Below the pieces are notes generated by a model. It did no database searches, was not told the origin of the DNA, and was given only the letters and a program-made list of their open reading frames with translations. Below, piece after piece: positions 8,248 to 16,060 of a stretch of 29,316 nt of DNA; the stretch's first letter is position 1; the number at the start of each line of letters is the position of its first letter. The stretch spans positions 1 through 29,316 of the forward strand of contig CABUUJ010000026.1 in assembly GCA_902494715.1 (NCBI GenBank), given 5' to 3'. The DNA is from an uncultured Collinsella sp. (lineage in GTDB: Bacteria; Actinomycetota; Coriobacteriia; Coriobacteriales; Coriobacteriaceae). A program made the position numbers and the translations under genes.

Positions 8248-9048
8248 TTACGCCTGCTGCTCGGCAGCGGCGGCCTCGGCCTGGGCGCGCTGCTCGGCGG
8301 CCTCGCGCTCGAAGGTCTCAAAGCCGTTCTTGTCGATCCAGGGGATCAGCGAGGCGTCGTCCTCGCGCACGATGTGGCCCTTGACCATAACGTGGACGCG
8401 GTCGACATTCAGGTGCTCCAGGATGCGCGTGTTGTGCGTGATGATGAGCATGGAGCCGTCGCAGCTCTTGCGGTAGGCGTCCATGCCATGACTGACGGTG
8501 GACAGGGCGTCGACGTCCAGGCCGGAGTCAGTCTCGTCCAGGATGGCCAGCTTGGGCTGCAGCAGCAGAAGCTGGAGCATTTCGACCTTCTTTTTCTCGC
8601 CGCCCGAGAAGCCCACGCCCAGCTCGCGGTTGAAGTAGGCGGTATCCATGTTGAGCTCGGCCGCGAGCTCCTTGACGCGACGGCGGAACTCCTTGCCCTT
8701 CATCTCCAGGCCGGGGCGGCCGGCGATGCTGGCGCGCAAAAAGCTCGACAGCGGCACGCCCGGAATCTCGACCGGGGCCTGGAAGCTTAGGAACAGGCCG
8801 GCGCGCGAGCGCTTGTCGGTGGTGAGCTCAGTGATGTCCTGGCCGTCAAAGACGATGCGGCCGTCGTTGACCGTGTAAACGGGGTCGCCCATGACCAGGT
8901 GGCCGAGGGTGGACTTGCCGGCGCCGTTGGGTCCCATCAGAACGTGGGTCTCGCCGGCGGCGACGTTGAGGTTGACGTTGTGGAGGATGGTCTTCTCGTC
9001 CACGGAGGCGGTCAGACCTTCGATGGAAAGCAGCGGATTTGCGCTCAT
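8248..9048 (-). CDS. sufC: Fe-S assembly ATPase SufC
   Basis: A 266-residue ABC-type ATPase without membrane segments. Walker A is GPNGAGKST (39-47), the Q-loop glutamine is at 90, the signature SGGEKKK at 148-154, Walker B LAILDETDSGLD (167-178) and the switch histidine at 205. SufC hydrolyses ATP to drive conformational change of SufB/SufD. I choose the ATG at 9048 because it has AGAGAGGGA four bases upstream; an ATG ten codons earlier has no good site. It is the first gene of the operon. The C-terminus ends in an unusual Ala/Glu/Gln-rich tail of about 25 residues. Confidence 0.96.
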   Translation of the reverse strand: MSANPLLSIEGLTASVDEKTILHNVNLNVAAGETHVLMGPNGAGKSTLGHLVMGDPVYTVNDGRIVFDGQDITELTTDKRSRAGLFLSFQAPVEIPGVPLSSFLRASIAGRPGLEMKGKEFRRRVKELAAELNMDTAYFNRELGVGFSGGEKKKVEMLQLLLLQPKLAILDETDSGLDVDALSTVSHGMDAYRKSCDGSMLIITHNTRILEHLNVDRVHVMVKGHIVREDDASLIPWIDKNGFETFEREAAEQRAQAEAAAAEQQA

Positions 9049-9112
9049 GCTGTCCCTCTCTGTATATGGTGTACTCATAGGTGTACTAAACCCTAGGAAT
9101 CTTCTCGGAATA

Positions 9113-9140
9113 AAGTTACTATGGGTTCGGCGTTAGTCAA
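9113..9140 (-). promoter_or_regulatory. Candidate suf operon promoter
   Basis: Read on the minus strand: TTGACT (9140-9135), a 16-bp spacer, then TAACTT (9118-9113). It lies about 65 bp upstream of the sufC start. The -35 box falls inside the right arm of the dyad at 9133-9156, which suggests repression by occlusion. Confidence 0.5.
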
Positions 9141-9156
9141 GGGAAAACCCGACTAA
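9133..9156. promoter_or_regulatory. Candidate Rrf2 operator over the suf -35 box
   Basis: Inverted repeat TTAGTC (9133-9138) and GACTAA (9151-9156), with inner GGG/CCC triplets separated by AAAA. It sits between the divergent sufC and Rrf2-type genes and covers the proposed suf -35 element. Autoregulated Fe-S-sensing Rrf2 repressors typically bind such sites next to suf operons; the match to a specific consensus is not claimed. Confidence 0.45.
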
Positions 9157-9161
9157 TCCAC

Positions 9162-9189
9162 TCGACTTTTTAGATGAGGGACATAACAT
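9162..9189 (+). promoter_or_regulatory. Candidate promoter of the Rrf2-type regulator
   Basis: TCGACT (9162-9167), a 16-bp spacer and TAACAT (9184-9189), each 4/6 to the sigma-70 consensus. It would place the transcript start just inside the hairpin at 9191-9234. Confidence 0.35.
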
Positions 9190-9190
9190 C

Positions 9191-9234
9191 AGGTTTGTTT
9201 GCCCCGCGTGCATAGGATTTGGGCAAACAAGCCT
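9191..9234 (+). promoter_or_regulatory. Long hairpin or operator dyad in the rrf2 leader
   Basis: Arms 9191-9204 (AGGTTTGTTTGCCC) and 9221-9234 (GGGCAAACAAGCCT) pair over 14 bp with one G-T, around a 16-nt loop. GGTTTTG follows immediately on the plus strand, giving it the look of an intrinsic terminator or attenuator. It lies 32 bp before the regulator's ATG. As DNA it could equally be a repressor operator near the start site. Confidence 0.55.
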
Positions 9235-9266
9235 GGTTTTGTCCCAGTAACGATGGGAGGGTAGGT

Positions 9267-9698
9267 ATGCTCATTTCTTCTAAGGGCCGCTATGCCCTCC
9301 GACTGATGATCTATATCGCGGCGCTGGGCGACGCCGAGGGCAAGATTGCCCTGCGCGAGGTTGCCGACCGCGAGCATATCTCGCAAAAGTATCTGGAGCA
9401 GCTGGTTCGTCCGCTTATGAAGGCGGGCCTGCTTAAGAGCGTGCGCGGCAAGGGCGGCGGCTACATGATGGCCAAGGACCCGGCCGAGGTGCGTGCCGGC
9501 GACATCCTGCGCGCCGTCGAGGGCAGCACGGCTCCGGTGGCGTGCGACGGCATCGACAACAGTTGCGCCCGCAGCGATCTGTGCTCGACCGTCAAGTTCT
9601 GGCGCGGTCTGGACGACGTGATCGAAAAGTACGTCGACGGCGTGACGTTGGCCGACTTGGCCGCCGTCCCCGAGATCAACTTTGACATTAAGCTGTAG
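9267..9698 (+). CDS. Rrf2/IscR-type transcriptional regulator
   Basis: A 143-residue Rrf2-family protein. The N-terminal winged helix reads MLISSKGRYALRLMIYIA, then HISQKYLEQLVRPLMKAGLLKSVRGKGGGY (recognition helix and wing). Three cysteines, Cys93, Cys100 and Cys106 (VACDGIDNSCARSDLC), match the place and near-spacing of the IscR cluster ligands (Cx6Cx5C here, Cx5Cx5C in E. coli IscR), so it probably senses Fe-S status through a [2Fe-2S] cluster. The ATG follows GGGAGGGTAGGT; an in-frame start 16 codons upstream would translate through the leader hairpin and is rejected. The divergent arrangement with sufCBDSU makes it the likely regulator of that operon and of itself. Confidence 0.9.
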   Translation: MLISSKGRYALRLMIYIAALGDAEGKIALREVADREHISQKYLEQLVRPLMKAGLLKSVRGKGGGYMMAKDPAEVRAGDILRAVEGSTAPVACDGIDNSCARSDLCSTVKFWRGLDDVIEKYVDGVTLADLAAVPEINFDIKL

Positions 9699-9751
9699 GT
9701 TGAGCGCAATTCCTTAAGATTTCGCGGAGGGTTGTTGCCGTTTACCGAGGG

Positions 9752-9767
9752 GTTGTTGTGCAACAAC
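9752..9767. promoter_or_regulatory. Perfect dyad upstream of the cell-wall-anchored protein gene
   Basis: GTTGTTG-TG-CAACAAC, a 7-bp inverted repeat. The twelve central-left bases (TTGTTGTGCAAC) recur exactly at 11721-11732, downstream of the same gene and upstream of the next. Another GGTTGTTG half-site lies at 9730-9737. There is no T tract, so it is more likely a protein-binding site than a terminator of the preceding gene. Confidence 0.35.
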
Positions 9768-9837
9768 GGGCGAGCTGCAATACTTATTTTTATCTTTGCA
9801 AACTGAACTTTAACTACACCAATGCAGGGAGGATCTT

Positions 9838-11655
9838 ATGCAGCCCAAGCATTCTGCGATTGTCGCGGGCCTGACGCTGGCGCTTTCGTTTGGCGCCGTT
9901 TCCGCGCCGGCACCCGCCGCTGCCGAGGAGCCCACGCCAGGCGTTGCCTCGGATGCCACCGATATCGATAAGGGTCTCTACACCCAGCAGTCTTTCTCGG
10001 GCGTGCTGAGGTCGGTCCAGGGTGTCTCGTTTGTCAACGTGACTCCCGAGATGAAGTACTTCACCAAATATGAGAGCCATGGCAACTATAACCAGGGCTT
10101 TTCGTATGGCGACGGTTATAACGCGCTGGGCTATTACCAGTTCGACCGCCGTTGGTCGCTCATCCCGTTTATGAAGCAGGCCTACAACTACAACCCTGAA
10201 AAATACAGCATGCTCAAGGATGCGATTGATCGCGGCAGCGAGATTTCCAACACGAGCAATGCCATGTACGAGAACGGCCAGCTCACCGAGTTGGGCCGTA
10301 TCGCTCAGGATGCCTTCCAAGGTGCGTACAACACCGATCCTGTTGAGTTCTCAGCACTTCAAGATGCCTATGCGTACAACTCGTACTATGCGGTGACCGA
10401 GGCGTGGCTCAAGAGCGGCCTTGGTATTGATATTTCGGGCCGTGCCGATTGCGTCAAGGGCATGGTGTGGAGCATTACCAACATGTGCGGCACCGGTGGC
10501 TGCAGGGACTTCTTCCGCTGGGCGAATCTTTCTAATGATATGACTGACCGTGAGTTTGTGACGGCGCTCTCCAATAGCGTGGTCAACAATGTCGCCACCA
10601 AGTATTCGAGCCAGCCCCAGTATCATGAGGGCTGGAAGAACCGTTATAAGAATGAGCTGAAGGACTGCTTGGCTTATATCGCCGAGGACGAGGCCGCTGC
10701 CGCTGCGACGCCCGTGCAGCCCGAGCCTACACCGGCGCCCTCGCCGACACCTGATTCGAATGACGACTCGAGTGACGATGCCAACGATGACAGGATGGAT
10801 GCGCCCTCGACCGATGCTGACGGTAATGGCTCTGCTGGTGGCACTACCAACGACGGCTCTACCTCGAACGGCTCCAATTCGAACGGCTCTGCTGCGGGCG
10901 ATTCGTCTTCAAGCTCTGCCGGCAATACGGACAGCGACGCTTCTGGTTCGACCGACGCTGACACCTCTAACTCATCCACCGGCTCGAGCGATTCGTCCGT
11001 TGACACCGGCTCTAACAACGGCTCTGGCTCTGACGCAACCCCTGATTCCGATGCTTCCAAGGACGACTCGAATAAGGCGCCGGACGCTCCCGTTGCTTCG
11101 CCGGACAAGAAGCCTTCTTTCTCCGAGCAGCTTGGTTCTACGCTGGGTTCTTCGCTGATGGCTGGCGTCAATAACGGCTCGGCCCAGAACAAGGACAACT
11201 CTGATCAGGCTTCCACGGAAAAGACCGAAGCCGCAAAGGGCGACTCCAAGGATAAGGCTTCCGAGAAGGTTGAATCCGATAAGGGTTCTAGCTCTGATGA
11301 GAAGGACGACAAGTCCGCTCAGAAGAAGGACGAGGACAAGAAGTCTGAATCTGAGGAGAAGGACAAGAACAAGGACAAGACCGAGGACGGAAAGCAGCAG
11401 GGCGAGGACAGCAGTAAGGGCAACACCGACAACCAGAACCAAGAGCAAAATGACTCCAAGACGGTGACCACTACAACCACCACTACAACGACTAAGACTT
11501 CGGGCGGTAACATGCCCAAGACGGGCGACCTTATCGTTATGGCGAGCCTTGCCAGCGCGAGCTTGGCCACGCTGGGCGCTACGTCTATCGTAAGTGGTAA
11601 GCATAAGCTCGATCAGCAGAAGAAGGCTTCTGGGGAGGACGACTCGGGGGAGTAG
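9838..11655 (+). CDS. Sortase-anchored secreted protein with putative lysozyme-like N-domain
   Basis: A 605-residue protein with AGGGAGGA upstream. Residues 1-29 form a signal peptide ending APAAAEE. Residues about 45-270 are a folded domain with FTKYESHGNYNQGF (75-88), GYNALGYYQFDRRW and three cysteines near 205-225; the Glu-Ser-x-Gly-Asn context and the 'Gly-Tyr-Tyr-Gln-Phe' block resemble lysozyme-like transglycosylase or phage-lysin folds. This is a tentative fold call. Residues about 285-430 are a Ser/Asp/Asn/Gly linker and 450-540 a Lys/Glu/Asp-rich region, followed by a nine-Thr run. The C-terminus is a sorting signal: MPKTG at 559-563, a 21-residue hydrophobic stretch, then a basic tail. 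The long linker would lift the domain through the wall. A terminator follows. Confidence 0.85.
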   Translation: MQPKHSAIVAGLTLALSFGAVSAPAPAAAEEPTPGVASDATDIDKGLYTQQSFSGVLRSVQGVSFVNVTPEMKYFTKYESHGNYNQGFSYGDGYNALGYYQFDRRWSLIPFMKQAYNYNPEKYSMLKDAIDRGSEISNTSNAMYENGQLTELGRIAQDAFQGAYNTDPVEFSALQDAYAYNSYYAVTEAWLKSGLGIDISGRADCVKGMVWSITNMCGTGGCRDFFRWANLSNDMTDREFVTALSNSVVNNVATKYSSQPQYHEGWKNRYKNELKDCLAYIAEDEAAAAATPVQPEPTPAPSPTPDSNDDSSDDANDDRMDAPSTDADGNGSAGGTTNDGSTSNGSNSNGSAAGDSSSSSAGNTDSDASGSTDADTSNSSTGSSDSSVDTGSNNGSGSDATPDSDASKDDSNKAPDAPVASPDKKPSFSEQLGSTLGSSLMAGVNNGSAQNKDNSDQASTEKTEAAKGDSKDKASEKVESDKGSSSDEKDDKSAQKKDEDKKSESEEKDKNKDKTEDGKQQGEDSSKGNTDNQNQEQNDSKTVTTTTTTTTTKTSGGNMPKTGDLIVMASLASASLATLGATSIVSGKHKLDQQKKASGEDDSGE

Positions 11656-11687
11656 GCTCTCAGTTGCCAGATAACTAAATAGTCGGG

Positions 11688-11725
11688 ACGGGGTCCGGTG
11701 CGAATGTATCGGGCCCCGTTTTGTT
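11688..11725 (+). terminator. Rho-independent terminator after the anchored protein gene
   Basis: ACGGGGTCC (11688-11696) pairs with GGGCCCCGT (11711-11719) with one G-U, loop 14 nt, followed by TTTGTT. It starts 33 bp after the stop codon. Confidence 0.8.
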
Positions 11726-11857
11726 GTGCAACGATTAATTGTGCCCCCTCACACCTCTTGTTACTACCGTTGCCCGATATGTTTGCGCGGCGACATCGGT
11801 ACATGCGATGCGGTCATTACAATTGGCATCGTGCTGCGATTTAGGGGGAACGTTTTG

Positions 11858-13654
11858 GTGTCTGAACAGGCAAATGTTGATTGTGCTGCTGGCTTTGGCG
11901 TGCGTTTGATCGGCTGTGCCGACGATGCGGCTTTGCCCATTGGCATGCACGACTATGCGGAGGCTCTTGGTTGCTGCACGCTGGTCGACAAGACCATGTT
12001 TATTGCCGATGTGTTGGACTGCGACGCGTCCGTTGTGGTGTGCTGTCGACCCGAGGGTTTTGGCAAAAGCATGAACTTGTCGACGCTCAGGGCTTTTCTG
12101 GAGCGTCCAGCGGTTGGTCGCGCTGATCAGCGTTTGTTTGCCAATGCTCAGATTTGGGATGCAGACGGTGGGCGCTATCGGGATGAATATGCTTGCTATC
12201 CGGTGATATCGCTGGACTTTTCTGGCGCTGCGAGGCGTGGTGCCGCTATTGCCGACGTCGTGCGCGATGCCCTTTCGGGCGAGTGCGCTCGCTTGTTGGC
12301 GCTCTTGGAGGCTCCTGATTTAGCTCGAGATAAGGTGCGTCACATCGAACGTGTTGCGCGTGGCGTGGCGAGCGCGGACGAGGTTGACTCGGTGCTCGGT
12401 GTGCTCATTGAGCTGCTGGAGATGGCCTGCGATGAGCAGGTTGTATTGCTCGTTGATGGGTACGATGCGGCGTGGTCTCGCCGTGCGAGCGCGAGGGACG
12501 CTTCCGACGCCGATCCGGCAGGGCTATTCGATCGCGTGCTGTTCGACGCCATTGCCACTGCGCGCGATTCGTTGCGGCTGACGTGTCTGATGGGGGAGTG
12601 TCCCGGTCCTGCCGAAGCGGCGCTTTCTTCGCGCAGTTGTTCGTATTGTCTGTCGACGCCGCTTTCGACGTGGTGTGACCGTTGGTTCGGCTTTTCTGAT
12701 GCCGAGGTCCAGGCTCTGTTGAATCATGCTGGGCGCGAGGAATACCTTGATGATGCGCGTGAATGGCTCGAGGGATATCGGTTTGGTAGGGCCTATTGCT
12801 CGAGTCCAGCGCGTGTGATCGGTTTTCTGGACCGAGGTTGCACGGCGCCTGTGCGCGCCGATCTGTATGGGTATGCGGATTGCCTGAGTAGGGTAGTTGC
12901 CGGGTGGAATCTCGACCGCCTTTCGGTCTTGTTTGATTTGCTCGAGGCCCATGGGTGTGCTGAGGTCCCGCTTTGTTTGGGCACTGCAGAGCCAGATGTC
13001 TCGCCTGACGATGGCATGTGGACAGCGCTGTATCTGTCCGGTTTTCTCACGACGGATATGACTGAGGAGCCAGAGCATGGCGATCGGCTCCGTGCTTTGC
13101 GATTGCCCAATAACGAGCTTCGCCAGGCCTTGCGTCTAGTGATTGTTGAGTGGTTTGAGTGCGCTGCCGAAGACATTCGAGACGTCGATGCGTTTCGCGA
13201 CGGGCTGTGCCGTGGGAACGAGGATACCGTGAGGCGGGCGCTAAGTCGCATCCTGGGGGATGCGGGAATCGGTGAGACCGACCCAGATACGCCGCTGCCA
13301 TATCATCTGCTCTTGCAGGGGCTCTGCTTTGGCTTGCCGGGCTATGCCAATCCTGCCTCGAGGCGAAAGTGTGGCGCGAGTCGCTGGGACATCCAGGTTT
13401 TCCCTACGGGCACTGTGCTCGACGTAGCAGACACGATTGGCATGCTGGACGAGCGCCCGCTTATAACGATCAATATGATGTATGACCCCGATGTGGATGC
13501 GCTGGGGTTGGAATTGCTGGCCGTGCAGTCGCTACTCGACATAGAGCGCGACGGCATCGACGATATCCGTGTGCCGCGCCCCGGCGTGGGTCGCATGCGC
13601 TGGGGGTTCGGTTTTGATGGGCGGCGTGCGTCCGTGGTGTGCCAACGTCTGTAG
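11858..13654 (+). CDS. AAA-ATPase-like / PD-(D/E)XK nuclease-like protein, motifs degenerate
   Basis: About 598 residues from a GTG behind AGGGGG; a TTG one codon earlier is also possible, and the open frame extends to 11726. The order of motifs follows the 'AAA-ATPase-like plus PD-(D/E)XK' family common in gut anaerobes: LVDKTMFI (42-49), a P-loop-like RPEGFGKSMNLSTLRAF (64-80), YPVISLDFS (114-122), VVLLVDGYDAAW (195-206), WLEGYRFG, MWTALYLSGFLT, LPNNELRQAL and a C-terminal SRWDIQVF. In relatives the Walker B reads LIDEYD and the nuclease core ends in IIEFK-type residues; here they read LVDGYD and ITINMMYD, so Glu and Lys are missing. The function of the family is uncertain; this member is probably catalytically altered. 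It ends 17 bp from a convergent glycosyltransferase gene. Confidence 0.78.
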   Translation: MSEQANVDCAAGFGVRLIGCADDAALPIGMHDYAEALGCCTLVDKTMFIADVLDCDASVVVCCRPEGFGKSMNLSTLRAFLERPAVGRADQRLFANAQIWDADGGRYRDEYACYPVISLDFSGAARRGAAIADVVRDALSGECARLLALLEAPDLARDKVRHIERVARGVASADEVDSVLGVLIELLEMACDEQVVLLVDGYDAAWSRRASARDASDADPAGLFDRVLFDAIATARDSLRLTCLMGECPGPAEAALSSRSCSYCLSTPLSTWCDRWFGFSDAEVQALLNHAGREEYLDDAREWLEGYRFGRAYCSSPARVIGFLDRGCTAPVRADLYGYADCLSRVVAGWNLDRLSVLFDLLEAHGCAEVPLCLGTAEPDVSPDDGMWTALYLSGFLTTDMTEEPEHGDRLRALRLPNNELRQALRLVIVEWFECAAEDIRDVDAFRDGLCRGNEDTVRRALSRILGDAGIGETDPDTPLPYHLLLQGLCFGLPGYANPASRRKCGASRWDIQVFPTGTVLDVADTIGMLDERPLITINMMYDPDVDALGLELLAVQSLLDIERDGIDDIRVPRPGVGRMRWGFGFDGRRASVVCQRL

Positions 13655-13671
13655 CGGCGGGCGAAAGCCCT

Positions 13672-14694
13672 TTACTGTTCCGCGTCCTTCATGGGCGGCA
13701 TGGGCTTCCAGTTGGGATCCTTGATGATCTTGCGGGCGTCTTTCATGCCACGGCGCAGCGCCGGAATACCGGTCTTAAAGCACTTGTCAACGGCGGCCAG
13801 GCGAATGAACTCCTTGCAGAAGGTCGCGGCGTTGCCCAGACGGAACAGCATGGGGTGATAGTCGCCATAGATCTGCATGTAGCGGGCCAGATAACCGCGG
13901 TTGCGCATGATGTAGTAGCGGTTGGTGTCGCTCGTGGAGTTGAGCTGGCGCTTGCCGGCGATATCCCAGTTGGAGACGGCGCGGGCGCGCTTGAGCACCA
14001 CGTCGGCGACCACGGCGGCGGGGAAGTGCTGGCTGGCTACGTAGCCGTAGCAGGCATCGTCGCCGTAGATAAAGAAGCGCGCGTCGGGCAGGCCAATCTT
14101 GTCGACCACGCGGCGCGAGAACATGCCGCCCTCAAAGCACAGCTGGTTCATGGCGCGATAACCCTCTGGACCCAAGTTCCACTTGGCGACTGGGTTGGGA
14201 ATGCCGAGCGAAAGGATGAGTTGGTATTGCCAAAAGAAGGCGCCGCCGTCAAAGTCTAGGCGCGAACCCTGGATGACATCGTAGCGGTCGGTCCACTTGG
14301 CAAGACGCTCGATGCCTTCGGGGATGACGAGCACGTCGTCGTCCATCACCCAGAACCACTGGGCGCCCAGGTCGTAGGCGCATTTAGTGCCGGCGGAGAA
14401 GCCGCCCGCACCGCCGCCGTTTTTGAGCTGCGGGGCGTAGATGACACGGTCGGTGCCGCCCTGCGCGTCAGGCTGCTCGGTGTCGATGCCCCACAGGTTG
14501 GCCAGGCGCTCGTTGAATGCGGTGCACATGGCCTCGGTCTCGCGCGAATTCTCGTTATCGACAATCACGATGCGCCAGGGCGTTGCCGTGAGCTCGGTCA
14601 TGGAGTCGAACAAATTTGCCAGGAGTTCCTGGCGCTTGTACGTAACGACGACGATGGCGAGCTTATCGATGGGGGCGGGAAGGGTTGAAGGCAT
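13672..14694 (-). CDS. Glycosyltransferase family 2 (galactofuranosyl/rhamnosyltransferase-like)
   Basis: A 340-residue GT-A glycosyltransferase. It has LAIVVVTYKRQELL (12-25), VIVDNENS (43-50), the glycine-rich NGGGAGGFSAG (92-102) and the metal-binding DDD (118-120) in WFWVMDDDVLVIPEG, then GDD in FFIYGDDACYGY and RAVSNWDI. The NGGxGG plus DDD combination is typical of the GlfT-like/rhamnosyltransferase branch of GT2, which uses nucleotide sugars on lipid-linked or wall polymers. Start chosen at the ATG at 14694 (GAAAGGAT upstream); the open frame continues upstream without conservation. It runs opposite to the five GT genes at 14951-21861 and presumably serves the same polysaccharide. The acceptor cannot be inferred. 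There are no transmembrane segments. Confidence 0.86.
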   Translation of the reverse strand: MPSTLPAPIDKLAIVVVTYKRQELLANLFDSMTELTATPWRIVIVDNENSRETEAMCTAFNERLANLWGIDTEQPDAQGGTDRVIYAPQLKNGGGAGGFSAGTKCAYDLGAQWFWVMDDDVLVIPEGIERLAKWTDRYDVIQGSRLDFDGGAFFWQYQLILSLGIPNPVAKWNLGPEGYRAMNQLCFEGGMFSRRVVDKIGLPDARFFIYGDDACYGYVASQHFPAAVVADVVLKRARAVSNWDIAGKRQLNSTSDTNRYYIMRNRGYLARYMQIYGDYHPMLFRLGNAATFCKEFIRLAAVDKCFKTGIPALRRGMKDARKIIKDPNWKPMPPMKDAEQ

Positions 14695-14769
14695 GGGGCA
14701 ATATATCCTTTCACGCGCGGCGGGCGAGTGCTGCGCGGAAGCTATCGAATACGTCCTTGGGACGGTCCT

Positions 14770-14800
14770 ATTGTAAAGGCTCGGCGCACCTTGGCGGCAA
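14770..14800 (-). promoter_or_regulatory. Candidate promoter of the minus-strand glycosyltransferase
   Basis: On the minus strand: TTGCCG (14800-14795), a 19-bp spacer, then TACAAT (14775-14770). The -10 is good but the spacer is long, so the call is weak. Confidence 0.3.
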
Positions 14801-14856
14801 GCTTTGAATAAAACGCAGGAACCTGCCATGGGCCCGCCGCATGACGTGGGGCTGCT

Positions 14857-14886
14857 TTGCCCGCAAGAGGCTCCATAGATTATATA
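14857..14886 (+). promoter_or_regulatory. Candidate promoter of the plus-strand glycosyltransferase cluster
   Basis: TTGCCC (14857-14862), an 18-bp spacer and TATATA (14881-14886), about 60 bp before the first GT start codon. This is the only AT-rich -10-like element in the interval on this strand. Confidence 0.4.
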
Positions 14887-14950
14887 AACGCCCGCTGGCG
14901 CGCTGGCGCTTTGATACCATGAAACGACAGGTATTTCCTAAGGAGCACAT

Positions 14951-16054
14951 TTGTCTACTAACGCCTCTGGCAGCCCTGTTCTGTCGCTGCTTATTCCCAT
15001 TTACAATGTTCAGCGCTACCTGCGCGAGTGTCTCGATTCCGCCCTGGCGCAGACGCTCAAGGATATTGAGATCATCTGCATTAACGACGGGTCGACCGAC
15101 AACTCGCCGGCGATTATTCACGAGTATATGGAGCGCGATGGGCGCGTCAAGATGATCGACAAGGCCAACAGCGGCTACGGCGACTCGATGAACCACGGTC
15201 TGGAGATGGCGCGTGGCAAGTACGTTGGCATCTTGGAGTCCGATGACTTTATGGCGCCCGACGCACTCGAAAAGCTTGTCTCGGCCGCCGATAGCAATAA
15301 TGCCGACTTTGCGAAGGCGAACTTTGATTTCTACTGGTCTAAGCCCGAGGAGCGCCGTTCGCTGCACGAGATGTTTAAAGCCAAGGACTGTTGCAAGCCG
15401 GTGCACCCGAGCGATACGACGCAGTTCTTTAAGCAAAAGCCGTCGATTTGGTCGGCCGTGTACCGTCGCGATTTTCTTGAGCGCAACGGCATTAAGTTCC
15501 TGCCGACTCCGGGGGCATCCTTTCAGGACACGTCATTCGCCTTTAAGGTGATCGCGTGCGCCGATAAGGCTGTTTACCTGCATGATGCCGTGTTGTCGTA
15601 TCGCCAAGACAACGAGAATTCCTCGGTCAATTCTTCGGCTAAGGTCTTTTGCGTCAATACCGAGTATGCCGAGATTGAGCGTTGGATTCGAGAGGATTAT
15701 GCCCGCGACCACGCAAGTGATGACGCCGCGCGCATGCTCAAGTTCAATCAGCTCATTAAGTACGATTCGTACATGTGGAACTACGTGCGCCTGGCGCCTA
15801 AGTTCTATAAGGAGTTCCTGGTTCAGATGGCCAAGGAATTTCAGGCGGCCTTGGACGCGGGGGAGTTTTCGCTTGACGACCTCAAGCCGTGGAAGCGCGC
15901 GAACCTCGCTGCCATCCTCAAAGATCCTGAGGGCTGGGTTGACGAACATCCGAGTTTTGCGACGGATGGTGCATTGGGGCGTGCTAAGTATTACGCCTCG
16001 GTTGGAGGCCCGGGCGTGGTCGCCGCCTTCCTCATCGAATCGCTGAGGGGGTAG
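14951..16054 (+). CDS. Glycosyltransferase family 2 (paralogue A)
   Basis: A 367-residue protein starting at a TTG with AAGGAG seven bases upstream. The GT-A domain has PIYNVQRYL (16-24), NDGSTD (45-50), NSGYGDSMNHGLEMARG (73-89) and the metal-binding ESDDF (96-100); the C-terminal ~170 residues include KPSIWSAVYRR and a helical tail. The SGYGDSMN and ESDDF motifs mark the EpsJ/CpsI-like GT2 subgroup seen in capsule and wall-polysaccharide loci. It is close to the gene at 17176-18294: about 80 of 90 aligned residues are identical over the catalytic N-terminus, with lower similarity later. It stands 6 bp before the next GT gene. Confidence 0.9.
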   Translation: MSTNASGSPVLSLLIPIYNVQRYLRECLDSALAQTLKDIEIICINDGSTDNSPAIIHEYMERDGRVKMIDKANSGYGDSMNHGLEMARGKYVGILESDDFMAPDALEKLVSAADSNNADFAKANFDFYWSKPEERRSLHEMFKAKDCCKPVHPSDTTQFFKQKPSIWSAVYRRDFLERNGIKFLPTPGASFQDTSFAFKVIACADKAVYLHDAVLSYRQDNENSSVNSSAKVFCVNTEYAEIERWIREDYARDHASDDAARMLKFNQLIKYDSYMWNYVRLAPKFYKEFLVQMAKEFQAALDAGEFSLDDLKPWKRANLAAILKDPEGWVDEHPSFATDGALGRAKYYASVGGPGVVAAFLIESLRG

Positions 16055-16060
16055 GTCGGC

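Noticed and set aside
7339..8790. Long plus-strand open frame opposite sufB and sufC
   Set aside because: Antisense shadow of two highly conserved genes, with the same biased composition as other shadows here.
13659..13673. Terminator between the convergent genes at 13654 and 13672
   Set aside because: GGGC-GAAA-GCCC followed by TTT is only a 4-bp stem; too weak to call with confidence.
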